64,000 bases of DNA, taken from contig NC_080672.1 in NCBI RefSeq assembly GCF_030247195.1, positions 84,752,113 to 84,816,112 of the forward strand, in the 5' to 3' direction. The notes beneath the pieces were generated by a model that saw nothing but the letters and a program-made list of their open reading frames with translations, had not been told where the DNA came from and did no database searches. The position numbers and the translations under genes are program-made. Shown here one piece after another: positions 11,290 to 22,280 of this stretch; position 1 is the stretch's first letter; every line of letters starts with the position of its first letter. Source of the stretch: Topomyia yanbarensis (taxonomy: Eukaryota > Arthropoda > Insecta > Diptera > Culicidae).

Positions 11290-11790
11290 GTTATGCAATA
11301 TCTCTGAAAACCGTTAATATAATCCCTGTCCGGAGGGCTGAGTGTCAAATCCCATTCGACTCAGATAATCGAGATCGGAAAAAAGTCTGTATGTGTGTGT
11401 ATGTATGTACGTATGTGTCAAACATGTCACTCATTTTTCTCAGAGACGGCTAGATTGATTTACCCAAACTTAGTCTCAAATGAAAGGTACAACCCATCGG
11501 CTGCTATTGAATTTTGTGTCGATCTGAATTACGGTTCCGGAGTTACGGGTTTAAGAGTGCGATCACACAGACATTCTTCTTATAAACTATAGGAAAATTT
11601 TAAAATAGAGTTATATTTATGATGCCAAATGTCTTCAAGGTGCATGAAATGTTGAGATTTGAGGCAAACTCCAAACAAAAACGGTTTTGGCACATTTTTG
11701 CCTTTCTCATACAGAAAGCTTATGCAATCACTCTGAAACCCGTCAACCTAATCCCGGCCAATTTTTTTTACTGGCATAAGGTTTCTGGAT
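11290..11790 (+). repeat. Interspersed repeat with GTATGT microsatellite (GAGAAAGGCA family)
   Basis: Shares CCGGAGGGCTGAGTGTC, ATCGAGATCGGAAAA, a GTATGT microsatellite, GTCTCAAATGAAAGGTACAA and GGTTCCGGAGTTACGGGTT with 30585-30965 and, in reverse, 42190-42510. Ends near TTTGCCTTTCTCATACAGAA. No coding potential. Confidence 0.75.
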
Positions 11791-12034
11791 TTAAACAGGG
11801 GCGTAGTTAGGGGTGTGTGGAGAGTGGTTACCCCCCTCGCCACTGTTCACACCACCCTTAAATCACCCCTCAGATCACCACTCTATCCAGCTCTCATACC
11901 CCTACCCCTGTCAACACAATCATCATTAAACCACCATTATATCACAAGGCATACCAAATTAGGCTGGGGAGTCGTTCGTTCGTGGGTTTTTCGCCCTTCT
12001 CACACACCCACTCTCGCATGACAAAATTACTTAG

Positions 12035-12275
12035 CAAGAAGATAATGTTGAACTAATGCTGATTAGGCTAATTAAGTATGATATTTTTTGTTTCAAGTAT
12101 TTCACCGTCGACACGTAGCTCGACAAGTTCGTGGCTGGTGAGCCACTGTGCACTAAGAATGTAGTAGACAATTCCACAATTATATTGAACTTAACCATCC
12201 ACCGAGCCATAGTTTGGAGAAATGAGAAAGTCACAATTACACCACTAGGTGGATTAAAACAGGTTTTTTCTAATA
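12035..12275 (+). repeat. Second copy of the 4480-4735 repeat
   Basis: Shares TGATTA, TTTCAAGTAT, GACACG, AGAATGTA, CATAGTTTGGA and CACCACTAGGTGGATTAAAA with 4480-4735. Confidence 0.75.
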
Positions 12276-12279
12276 AATT

Positions 12280-13475
12280 TTCATATCTAAAACGAATCCA
12301 GCGGCCAAATAATTTGAATATGGATGTTTTATAAACCGATACGACCAAACTCTCTTTGAGCCACCCTAATGAAAAATAAATTACCCTCTGTTACCATATT
12401 TAAAATAACTAAAAAGCAGAGCAATTTAGACAGAAGTGGGCCAAGTTTTGAATTTGGTCATGAAATGGTTGAAAATCTGAACTTGCTGCTATTATAGATT
12501 CCTGAAATTGGATTTCGAATATGTTTGGGTTTTTGAAAGTGTGGTTTTGTGTTTTTTTTCGAAATTGTAGGCCATCTAATTTTTCTTCTTCTCAAAAAGT
12601 CCACATACATGAATTTGAATGTAGATCTGGGGGTTTTCATGGTTGCTAATTACTAATCTGTTTTCATACTTGCCAAATTAAAAATGGTGGTTTTAAAATG
12701 GAGGAAAAAACTTCAGAATTGTGCATTCGAAACTGACAAAAGGCTGCAATTCGTCAAAATGTAGAGATGTTTGATACTTATAGAGAAACGAAAGCAAAGA
12801 AATTGAAAAACGGATAGGCATTCTAGAGCGAATCAGTTATAAACATAGAACGAAAATCTAGGACTAGGCAGACTCATATGGACATGATCGAAAGAATGTG
12901 TGAACATGATGATCAGTTATGTTCTGTCATCGACCATGCGGTAGACTTGGGTGGAACGCCTGTCCATCTTTCAGTTTTATTACGTTTGTTTCTCCTAGTA
13001 TTAAATTTGCCGAAAATAGCCAACAAAATCGATATAGTAAAATGTAGAAATGTAGATCATCTTACGCATTGGAAGCCATTATTGGTTTGAGCAATGAACA
13101 CCATATTTGTGCAACGCAATGGCTCAAATAGCAGGTCGATAATTGGGGCATTCGATTCGAGTTTTGTTGCGTTCAAACACGAACCTTCCATCGTTTTCGG
13201 ATCAGTTTTACTATCATATTGGTTTTTTAACGACGAAGTAAGGATATTGGTGCCTATTTATACTTATTTCATCAATTGTAGTCCTAGTAAAGAACGAAAT
13301 AGTGCCACATTTTCCCTAACACGGCCAGAGAAATTACATTAATGTGCAAGTAGGTCTAAAACCTCCAAAAACTAAGCCTGCGTTAAAAGATGGTAATGAT
13401 ATGCATGGCTTAGCATAAATATCACTAGTACTAAAAAATCGGGTGGCCGACTTCTGTCTATAGCCCACGTCTATA
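12280..13475. other. Unassigned sequence with short ORFs
   Basis: Contains 70- and 82-codon plus-strand ORFs (12878-13090, 13094-13342) with no recognised motif. No evidence that either is a gene. Confidence 0.3.
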
Positions 13476-13479
13476 GTCA

Positions 13480-13690
13480 TATCTGCGTTCTGCTAAATGT
13501 AATAGGCCCCGACGGAATTCGACTGAATAACATTCGACCAAATAATATTCGATCACATGTCCCTTTCAGCCAAATATCATTCGGACTAATGCTATTTGGC
13601 TTAATGACCCATGCTGCTAAATTGCATTCAACCATGCGGTATTCGATCACATAGAATTCAACCAAATTTGTCCGAGTAGCATTCGGCCAG
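13480..13690. repeat. Degenerate short tandem repeat (ATTCGACCAAAT-like)
   Basis: ATTCGAYCA, ATTCGG and CCAAAT words recur about every 20-25 bp across about 200 bp, with AATATTCG and CATTCG in both orientations. Confidence 0.6.
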
Positions 13691-14140
13691 GAATCAGGAA
13701 TTAGAATATATTGGCATGTCCCTTTATGTAATCGGGGATATGTGCCATGCCGTGTCTTGTCTTTATTTTCCTAATCGGATGGAAATGAGAAGGAGGAGGA
13801 AGGAAGTAGAATTGGAAGAGTGGGAAAAATGAGAGCACAAACACACACAGCAGGTAAGTTATCCTCACAAGTAGTTGAAATCCTCTGAAAGAAAACTTAA
13901 AGCTCTTTATCACACTAGATTAAAAACTTTTGCATGCCACTAAGTTTCAGTCGCCCAAACACAATATCGTTTATGTAAGGACAGCCGAAATCTGGAAATC
14001 GATGTGGTGTGGTGGTTCTGAAATTTCGATTTTGAAATGGATATTGTACAATATCTAAAACGGTACAACATCATTTAACAAATTTCCTATGCAAGAATGT
14101 TTCATTGGTGAAGAAAGCTTTCTTGTGAATAGAAAACGAA
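13691..14140. other. Unassigned sequence
   Basis: Nothing recognised beyond purine-rich runs. Confidence 0.3.
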
Positions 14141-14144
14141 CGGT

Positions 14145-14399
14145 TTGAGATGTGATTTTCCCCGAGCTTGTGAGAAACAAAAATTGTTCCGTCCATGTTA
14201 CGGAGAAAATAAACAACACAGCGCAAGCCCTAAACAACGAACAGCGGTCAAAATCCGAGCCCATGTGTTGTACGACCAGGTGCTGATTATGCTCAATGGA
14301 TGTGTCCTGGTCGACGATGAATCATTTGCTGCTCCTGGTAAATTCAAGTTTGTTTTCACGAAAATGATTTATGGTTTGGCAAGGGATCTACTCCTATGA
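14145..14399 (+). pseudogene. Possible mariner/IS630-type transposase fragment
   Basis: The 84-codon reading frame includes PKQRTAVKIRAHVLYDQVL and GCVLVDDESF. A basic helix, then LYD.VL, then a hydrophobic strand ending in DDE(T/S) resembles the first catalytic Asp region of mosquito mariner-like transposases. Sequence downstream does not continue the family, and no inverted termini are found. This is recalled motif similarity only; a chance ORF is possible. Confidence 0.4.
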
Positions 14400-14519
14400 G
14401 AAGAAAACCAGCGTTTTTGTGGCGGATAAGATTACGAATTTTGAAGTCAAAATTCGGAAAAAAAAAAAAATTAAAGATTACGAAAGTCAAAAATGGGATG
14501 ACTTAACAAACAAATTAAT

Positions 14520-14935
14520 GAAGGGGTGGGGGTGAACTTAGGGTTTCAGTGTAAAAAAACACTTTTTTGCGATTTTTTTAGAGATTTGGGTGAAGCGAAC
14601 TGATCAAAACTTTCGAAGATTTAATGTATCATTTCAATAACATTCCGTAATTTTTTTAACTAGAAATATCGGCAAGCGACTCGGTAGCGATGGTTTTGTA
14701 GAACGTCTCTAGAAAAAATACGATTTGCTGTGTTAATTGCCACTCAAAAATCACTTAACCGATTTATTTCCAACTTTGTATAGAATGTATAAAATACCTA
14801 ACCCCTATGTTGAGCTTTCGAGATAACTTTTCAATTACCTCATAAAATGGCGGAATTGCTATTTTTCACGACGTTCTGCAAATAGCTTCGCCACCGAGTT
14901 ATTGAAATGATACATTATAATGTACAAAAGGCTTC
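14520..14935 (+). repeat. Dispersed repeat (GGGTTTCAGTGTAAAAAA family), copy 1
   Basis: Aligns with 40915-41245 through GGGTTTCAGTGTAAAAAA, GTGAAGCGA, GACTCGGT, GTAGAACGTCT, ACTTAACCGA and TCGAGATAA. In this copy the last about 80 bp (14850-14930) read back in inverted orientation, making a partial foldback. Confidence 0.7.
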
Positions 14936-15306
14936 CTAAAATAAATAAAATTTAATTAAACAAATAGAATGGATTTTCTGGAAACCCAAATTAAATGAAT
15001 CAAATTAATGAAATAAATTAAATGAATTGATAAAATAGATAAAACGAATAAAATTTTCAAAATCGAACACGTGAAAAATTTGATAAAACTAAATAAAATA
15101 ATTAAATCAGTTCAATTTTCGAAGAAAATATAATAATCAAAACAAAAACAAATAAATTATCCTGTTTAAAAAAACGAGTTACATGGCCTGCTTTGCAACG
15201 GTACATGCAAAAACTCTGCCTAAGCTCATCTTCTACCAGCAGAACACAAAGAACATTCCGAGAGACGCAAAAATATAAGCTTTGAAAAAAGAATTCTTGG
15301 TACCTT

Positions 15307-15450
15307 GGTACACTGAAACCTCTATTTACGAACTCTTTTTTGCATAATATTCGATTTATGCAACTTTGTCTACGAACCAAATTCGAAATAACAAACTCTT
15401 TTTTTAAGAACCAAGCTGGTAAAAAAGTTTGTGTACGAACAGTACCGTGT
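15307..15450 (+). mobile_element. Possible pogo/Tigger-like MITE end
   Basis: CACTGAAACCTCTATTTACG preceded by TA resembles the start of pogo-type elements, and related TTTACGAAC/TCTACGAAC words follow. I do not see the opposite end, so it is a fragment at best. Confidence 0.35.
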
Positions 15451-15529
15451 GAAGTTATACATAATTTGAAATATTATTAGCTTATAGAACATACGTATTT
15501 TCGAATTGGGGTTAACGAGTAGAATTCAA

Positions 15530-15740
15530 TATTTCAGGCTATTTTGACTTCTGGTTTAGTAAACTTTCTATAGCCTCAACAATATGAGTATTTTCGGGAT
15601 GGAATTTATGAGTATATGACGGAAATCGATATTTTAGGCCATATTGAAACCAAGATGATGACTGCCGGTTTAGAAAACGCTCTATAACCTCAACAATATG
15701 GGTATTTTGGAATGGGATTGACAATTAACGAGTCGTTTTA
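15530..15740 (-). repeat. Tandem repeat, two units, shared with 21520-22280
   Basis: Two units of about 125 bp, each with CTATARCCTCAACAATATG, GAGTATTTT/GGTATTTT and an ATCGATATTTTAGGC-like segment. Confidence 0.6.
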
Positions 15741-16090
15741 GGCCAGTGGTTTTCAACCTTTTTCGTTCCATGTACCCCTTTCTCAATGTCCAACGGTCAA
15801 GGTTTCAATTAATGAAATTCCAATGTTTTATCTATAGGAAATTGAAACTTTGTGACATCTTAGAACTTCACTAAGTCAAGCTTTTGGGTTAATAATATTG
15901 TTGATATAGTAAGGGGGAGTGAGGAGGGTCTCCTAAAATTTTTAACTACGTAAAAGGCCGACAAGGGTACCCGGGTACCCACAAAACTGAAATGCCAATA
16001 ACTAAGGCAATTTCCATCCGATTTCGATACTTTTGGGTGTTTTTGATTCAGGAACTCATCCACTTTTAGCGTTGGTAAAAATCAATTGGG
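15741..16090. other. Unassigned sequence
   Basis: No gene recognised. Confidence 0.3.
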
Positions 16091-16092
16091 TT

Positions 16093-16140
16093 GCTTCATT
16101 CGGTTCCCAGGAATCCGGTTTCCTGGGAACTAAATGAAGC
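16093..16140. repeat. Short perfect-type hairpin, 21-bp arms
   Basis: GCTTCATTCGGTTCCCAGGA plus A, a 6-nt loop, then the inverse TTCCTGGGAACTAAATGAAG plus C. Two differences between arms; one would be a G:U pair in RNA. The stem is short for a miRNA precursor, and this may be the relic of a small inverted-repeat element. Confidence 0.55.
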
Positions 16141-16189
16141 AAGCCATGAAGCATGTTCCAGTTTGTGAATTTCAATGGAAACTCGCAAT

Positions 16190-16330
16190 ATGGGCAGAGC
16201 CGTAGCGTGGTCTTCTGGTGCCCTTGGCGGAGTCTCAGTTTTGCGCCCCTTTGGTGTTTACTTTGACTTTCTTCTACCTCCAAACAATAATTTGTGTACA
16301 TGGAAAGTGCACACCTACTCACTACTTAAT
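16190..16330. repeat. Dispersed repeat fragment shared with 20830-21055
   Basis: Both contain a GTAGYGT..TCTTC/TTTTC, GGAGTCTCAGTT or AGAGTCTCAGTT, TGCGC and CTTTGACTTTC/CTTTGGCTTTC series. Confidence 0.55.
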
Positions 16331-16738
16331 TCATGTTTGACTGTCGTTCATTTCATGTAAATTCCAGCCACAAATCTTTCACTGTATAGTTATGAAATCA
16401 GATTGACGGCGACGGAGGGAGCATCTATTAAGAAGACTGTTCATTAGGATGTCAATGACATGTACGGGAAACAGGTGATCATTAAATTTATTAACCGGAC
16501 GCACCTCGAAAAAAGTCTCTTTGCAAAAGTTTAGCTCAATCGGACAATATTAAGAGGTTGCATAAACATAAAAGGACCCTTAGAAGATTTTGAAGATTGA
16601 ATTAGAATTTTTGATGCTAAATGGCTTAGGATGTAATGAAACGTCGAGATCTACTGCCAAGCTGATTTTTTTTAAAGATAGCCCTTATGGAACTTAGATA
16701 ATTCTGGATTTGAGTTGATACTGCGGTTTGAAAATGCT

Positions 16739-18973
16739 GAGGAATTCCACGAAGATCCGTCCGAAAATCTTTAAAATTGTGACCGACCATCTTAGATTCC
16801 AATGAAACTTTACACGTTTCACCGTCATGCAAGACTAAATATTTTCCACAGGTAATAAGATTATTTTGACTCAAGAGCAACTTTTCAAAAGGGCGTAAAC
16901 GTTTCTAGTGTATGAATTTCAAATTTTTTTTGTTCGATTACTGTATTTTATACAGCAAAACTATCTGAGAACGAGTTACAGGGAATGAATACTTCTGTCT
17001 GAAAAAATATACACTGAAAAAAATGTTGTGTCATTTTTCAAAAAAACAAAAATTTATGATAAAAATTTAAATTGCGAAAAAACCCATTTTTTTAAATTTT
17101 TTATATTTTGTTACCAAAAACCTAAAGAGAAAAGAAATATTTTGAATGTGATTGCATGATGGAGAAAAAATCGGTAAAAAAGTTTTCCTAACAATAACTT
17201 CGTACATGTTTTTAAATTTCATACTAATAGACATACAAAATTGTAATTCTATTACAGAATATAATTCTAAGCACCATTTAAAATCAAAATGCATTTAACA
17301 AAAATCTTCCAAAATGCGATAGTTTTCGAGATATTTGAAATTTTGCTACTTCAAAAACAATTAATTCGTGTAATTATGCTCTTTTTAAAAGTTATTCGCG
17401 TTACCCCATCAAAAAATGTCAAAAATTTAATGTTTATCGTTTTAAAGACGTAAAAGAAACTTTTTTAGTGTATTTGGATCCTGGAGAAGCTTCCAATAAA
17501 AAAGTTTTCCTAACAACAACTTTTGACATTTTTTTATAATTCTTACTATTTGCAGTCAAAAATACAATTTTCTTTTTGAATATGATTCTAAACGCCATTT
17601 TAAATCGAAATGCTCTTAACAAAAAATTTCTAAAATGTAGTAGTTCTCGAGATATTTTAACTTTTGTTTTAACAACACAATTATTTTGTTTTATTACGAC
17701 CTTTTCATAAGTTAGTCGCGTTTCTCCATCAACAATAATAGGTTTTTCAAAAGGCCCGTAAACTTTCCTGCAACTTTCTCTTTGACATCAAGGCGATATT
17801 GTGAAACATTTTAAAGTTACATGAAAACAACCAACATATGATTCAGCTATATAGTTTAATCAACAGACCCTATGGTTGAAATATATTTTGGTTGCTTTCA
17901 TGTAACTTTCAAATGGTTTACAATATCGCCTTCATGTCAAAAAGAAAGTTGTAGGAAAGTTTACGGGCCTTTTGAAAAACCTATTATTGTTGATGGAGAA
18001 ACGCGACTAACTTATGAAAAGGTCGTAATAAAACAAAATAATTGTGTTGTTAAAACAAAAGTTAAAATATCTCGAGAACTACTACATTTTAGAAATTTTT
18101 TGTTAAGAGCATTTCGATTTAAAATGGAGTTTAGAATCATATTCAAAAAGAAAATTGTATTTTTGACTGCAAATAGTAAGAATTATAAAAAAATGTCAAA
18201 AGTTGTTGTTAGGAAAACTTTTTTATTGAAAGCTTCTCCATGATCCAAATACACTAAAAAGGTTGCTTTTACGTCTTTAAAACGATAAACATTAAAATTT
18301 TGACATTTTTTGATGGGGTAACGTTAATAACTTTTAAAAAGAGCATAATTACACGAATTAATTGTTTTTGAAGTAGCAAAATTTCAAATATCTCGAAAAC
18401 TATCGCATTTTGGAAGATTTTTGTTAAATGCATTTTGATTTTAAATGGTGCTTAGAATTATATTCTGTAATAAAATTACAATTTTGTGTGTCAATTAGTA
18501 TGAAATTTAAAAACATGTACGAAGTTATTGTTAGAAAAACTTTTTTACCGATTTTTTCTCCATCATGCAATCGCAATAAAAATTTTCTCTTTAGGTTTTT
18601 GGTAACAAAATATAAAAAATTTAAAAAATGGGTTTTTTCGCAATTTAAATTTTTATCATAAATTTTTGTTTTTTTTTTTTGAAAAATGACACAGCATTTT
18701 TTTCAGTGTATATTTTTTCGGACAGAAGTATTCATTCCCTGTAACTTGTTCTCAGATAGTTTTGTTGTATAAAATACAGTAATCGAACAAAAAAAAATTG
18801 AAATTCATACACGTAGAAACGTTTACGCCCTTTTGAAAAATTACTCTTGTATCAAAATATTCCAATTGCTAGAGAATATCATGGAGATTCATACAGCGAA
18901 CACACCTGCAAAGTTTCGTTCGAGTCGACGATGGTCATATTTTGCGGTCGGCCGGTTTCTCATGGAATCCCTC
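16739..18973. mobile_element. Foldback element with about 0.96-kb arms, 4-bp TSD TGCT
   Basis: TGCT flanks it at 16735-16738 and 18974-18977. Termini are GAGGAATTCCAC (left) and the inverse of GAGGGATTCCATGAG (right), an imperfect terminal repeat. Inside, about 16865-17835 and 17890-18850 are long inverted copies with few differences, around a spacer of about 50 bp. Distinct unique ends lie outside the palindrome (16739-16860; 18855-18973). No transposase ORF; reading frames across it come from the palindrome. Transcribed, it would fold into a near-1-kb hairpin. Relatives: 5123-7200 and 9835-10755. Confidence 0.8.
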
Positions 18974-18977
18974 TGCT

Positions 18978-19845
18978 GCTTTTAATTTATTTTCTATGCC
19001 AAATGTCTTAAAGGTGCATGAAACATCTTATATCTTCGCGTAAAAAAATGTTTTGACAAGCGTTGCCTTTCTGGTATTTTAATTTTTAAACTGAGATTTT
19101 CAAATACAAATCAAAAAAATTGTTTTTTTTTGGAATTGACACCAGATTTCTAAAGCATTTGGCATACAGAAATAAATAAAAGCTATATTTCCAAGCTCAA
19201 TTCCCATCTCAATTCGAGAATTTTCCTTGTACCACAATGGCATTTTTTTCAACATTACACCAGATCTCGACGTTTCATGACATTGTTTTTCGATTGCGCT
19301 CAAATGTTGCGTGGGGACTTTTTACGAGGTACCAAAACTTTTGAGGTGTGTACGGTTTGAAATTTCAGCAAGACCATAAATATTGGCACTATACCATATA
19401 TCAATTATACTTAGGAGACAATTTTAGGATTTGATTGGTGATTGCTGATTACGGTGCATATCATTAGATTTAAATTACCAGTTCAAGGGCCGTCACAGAA
19501 TTTCGTTTATAATCCAGACTATAATCCACACTGCACCCATTTTTTTGCACAAGCAAATGAAACAAAGACGCTTTTATGATCTATTGCGGATTAGGTTTTT
19601 CACATATTCTTCGTTCCAGTTTCTAATAAAATAGGTTGCGACCAGCCATATAGCATGTGAAGATAGATAACCACATTATTCCTTTACTATCAAATTCAGA
19701 TTGTTCGATAGCTCGGTGGGGTCCCCGGATCTGGTCAACTGCCTTCCGATCGGATGATGGGAAAACCGAGATGATGGTGGTCCGATAGGTATGCGCAATA
19801 TTCCAAGTGCGCTGGGATTAGGTGTAATTCGGCCAAAGTACGTAT
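18978..19845. other. Repeat fragment, then unassigned sequence
   Basis: 18990-19120 (ATGCCAAATGTCTTAAAGGTGCATGAAA, shortened) matches the tail of 11290-11790. The remainder has no recognised feature. Confidence 0.45.
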
Positions 19846-19849
19846 AACA

Positions 19850-20122
19850 CCTCACTTGGACTCAAACGACACTTTAATAATAACTATTTATTTTACAAAA
19901 CTAAACTAGTAAGTTACATTTAAACATAAATTCTTCCGCACTCGACGCGGCTTGTTTTAATCAATGCCAGATTCGTTCTGCCGCAGGTACAACTGTGTAG
20001 TGAAGCCAATAAATTTTCCCGCGCTGTTGAGTCGTTGGTAGCAGAAGCTCCGCTGGGTAGCAATCCAATTTGCATTACTCAGCACAAGGGGATGACAATG
20101 TTAATAGGGTTGGTCACCAACA
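19850..20122 (-). mobile_element. Possible LTR or LTR fragment
   Basis: On the minus strand the block begins TGTTGGTGACCAACCC, carries AATAAA-like signals near 19885-19895, and continues beyond a TTATACGTA-like end into GC-richer sequence (19700-19850) that could be a primer-binding/leader region. Length is LTR-like. I find no target duplication or coding sequence. Confidence 0.3.
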
Positions 20123-20828
20123 CAGATTTTTCTTTAAATTATATTACCCATGATTTCTGTCTCTTCCTACCCATTCTTCAGTTTTCACTTTGCGTCTGGC
20201 TCTAGGTCCGTGCTTAAATATACTCTCCAGAATTGACCCAAATCATCCTAAAATGGATGTCGAACAAGATTCGTCGCCAAAGACTCCGAGCTTCCATTTA
20301 AAATCAAACACATTGAACTGCATGCATGCATACAGTATTGCACTAATTACAAGCAAATGGGTCTTCGTAACAATAATTTATTTTTCTCACGCGAAAGGCC
20401 GCCAAATTTAACAGCAAAAGAGAAAGCCCTGCCACAAATCCGAAGCAAACAGCACCTGGTCTTAGACAATTGAGTAGAAATAAAGAGTTTCCAACGCTTC
20501 CAAGAGCACCAAAAATCTGATGTGACCAGAGATTCAACTTAGGTTGTGGATTCGACAACTTCGTAATATTGCGGAACTCCTGCCGGTATCGAGGAGACTT
20601 CAATTTTCATGGTACGGCATGGGGTTATCTTCTCGATGATTATTGATTTAGCTTACTCTACGATCTTTTCTACAGTTTTAAAAAGGTGGTCTGCTTTACT
20701 ACCCCTGACCACATTTCCGTTCCCCTGGTTCCTATGAAACGGATAAAAAGAGCGGAAAAAGTTTGCAATAATTTTCGCTATTTTTGTTGAAATTTGAAGT
20801 CTTTGTCTTGTTCGTTGTTTATTTTGGA
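20123..20828. other. Unassigned sequence
   Basis: An 86-codon minus-strand ORF (20343-20603) has a hydrophobic stretch (CFGFVAGLSLLLLNLAAF) but no recognised homology. Likely chance. Confidence 0.3.
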
Positions 20829-20829
20829 T

Positions 20830-21055
20830 TAACAGGACCTTAGCGTAGTTTTCAGGCGCCTTTGGTAGAGTCTCAGTTATGCGCTTTTTTGCTGTCTGCT
20901 TTGGCTTTCTTTTTCAGTTCGACTTTCACACAGTAATGTTGTGTGTACCTGGGAATGATACTCCTATCCTGACTTATTTTATGACTTAACCTCACAGATC
21001 AACATTTTGGCGCCCCCTTAGGGGCCAAACTGGCCAATCACACGCTACGGTTCTG
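20830..21055. repeat. Dispersed repeat related to 16190-16330
   Basis: Shares the GAGTCTCAGTT and CTTTGGCTTTCT words and ends in GGCGCCCCCTTAGGGGCC, a short dyad. Confidence 0.5.
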
Positions 21056-21419
21056 ATGGGTACCAAAATTCTTGAAATTGATTCAGTAGGCTGTATCTCG
21101 TGGTTTTGGAACCATTTGGTGATTTAACCCCGGAACGGACATTCCGGAGCAGGTTTCCGTGAGGCCGTTAGTTGCCATTCCGAGGTCAAATTGCCATATG
21201 GTCCCGTAACAATAAATAACAGACTTACGGGACAATTTGAGAATGTTTCGATATTCATATTGCTAGGACATTATTAAAATTTACAAATCATACCGTAGTA
21301 CTGTAATGTTACTCCGGAAAATACCGAATTACCAAGAACTAGATCTATTCATTTTAAATTTTTAAGGTAAGAAAGTATTCTTAAGAAAGCATTTATGTTC
21401 TCGAATTTTCAGTAGGTTC

Positions 21420-21470
21420 ATTTGCCAGAGTTCATCGGGGGTAGACAAATCGGGTCTTCACTGTATTCCA
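21420..21470 (-). mobile_element. Possible pogo/Tigger-like terminus
   Basis: The reverse complement reads CAGTGAAGACCCGATTTGTC then TACCCCCGATG, like the ends of pogo-type elements. Only one end seen. Confidence 0.3.
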
Positions 21471-21519
21471 AAAATTCTCTATAAAACAAACAAAATTGAC
21501 ATTTTCAGAAAAAAGTTAA

Positions 21520-22280
21520 CGAGTACATGACAGATATCGATGCATTTAATACATTCTGATGTATGAGATGGCGACTTCCGGTTGAGCAAAATCATTGGTG
21601 TACCTAACATTATTAGTATTCTCGGAATGCGGTGCAAGTATTAATGTTAGAAGGCGATCTTCGACGCCATATTGCAATCTTAAATGGCACCATTTGGTAA
21701 AACAGAATATTCAATGGCCCAAACAATATGGGTCTTTTTAAACTAGCTGCGTAGATTCCCGTAGAACCCGCAAATTGAGTTATAACATAATATATAACAT
21801 ATGACATAACTTAAAAATTTAAAATCGCGACTTTCAATTGCTCGACAAACCCGTTCCAAAAATACCTGTATTGAAAGCGCTTTTGCAATTTTTGCACGGT
21901 AGGAAGTCGTCATCTTGGATTCCAAAATAACGGAACTCGTCGATTTCAGTCATCTACTTGTCACGCCCGTTCCAAAAATACCCATATCGTAAGGTTTTGG
22001 ACAAGTTTGTTTAAGGTTTTAAAAAGTTTTGCCCAACCAAAAGTCGCCTTTTTGGATTCCAAAATTTACTTGCCACGTCCGTTCCAAAAAAAACCCATAT
22101 TGCTGAGATTCCAAAAAGTTTTGCTCAACCGGAAGTCGCCATTTCTAAATGGCGCCACTCATCGCTTTTCGTCATATACTTGCCGTGCCCGTATTGTTAA
22201 GGCTTTGAAAAATTTTGCTCAACCGGAAGTCGCCATCTTGGATTTCTAAATGACGTCATGCATCGATTTCCGTCATCCTA
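21520..22280 (+). repeat. Degenerate tandem repeat, unit about 100-130 bp
   Basis: At least five units share TTTTGCTCAACCGGAAGTCG, CCATCTTGGATTYC, ATCGATTTCCGTCAT, ACTTGCCACGCCCGTTCC and AAAATACCCATAT. Several short ORFs across it are products of the repeat. Related units, in reverse, at 15530-15740. Confidence 0.75.

Noticed and set aside
17872..18661. ORFs of 77-123 codons in the foldback element
   Set aside because: They mirror minus-strand ORFs in the other arm, have AT-driven composition and no motif; best seen as non-coding palindrome.
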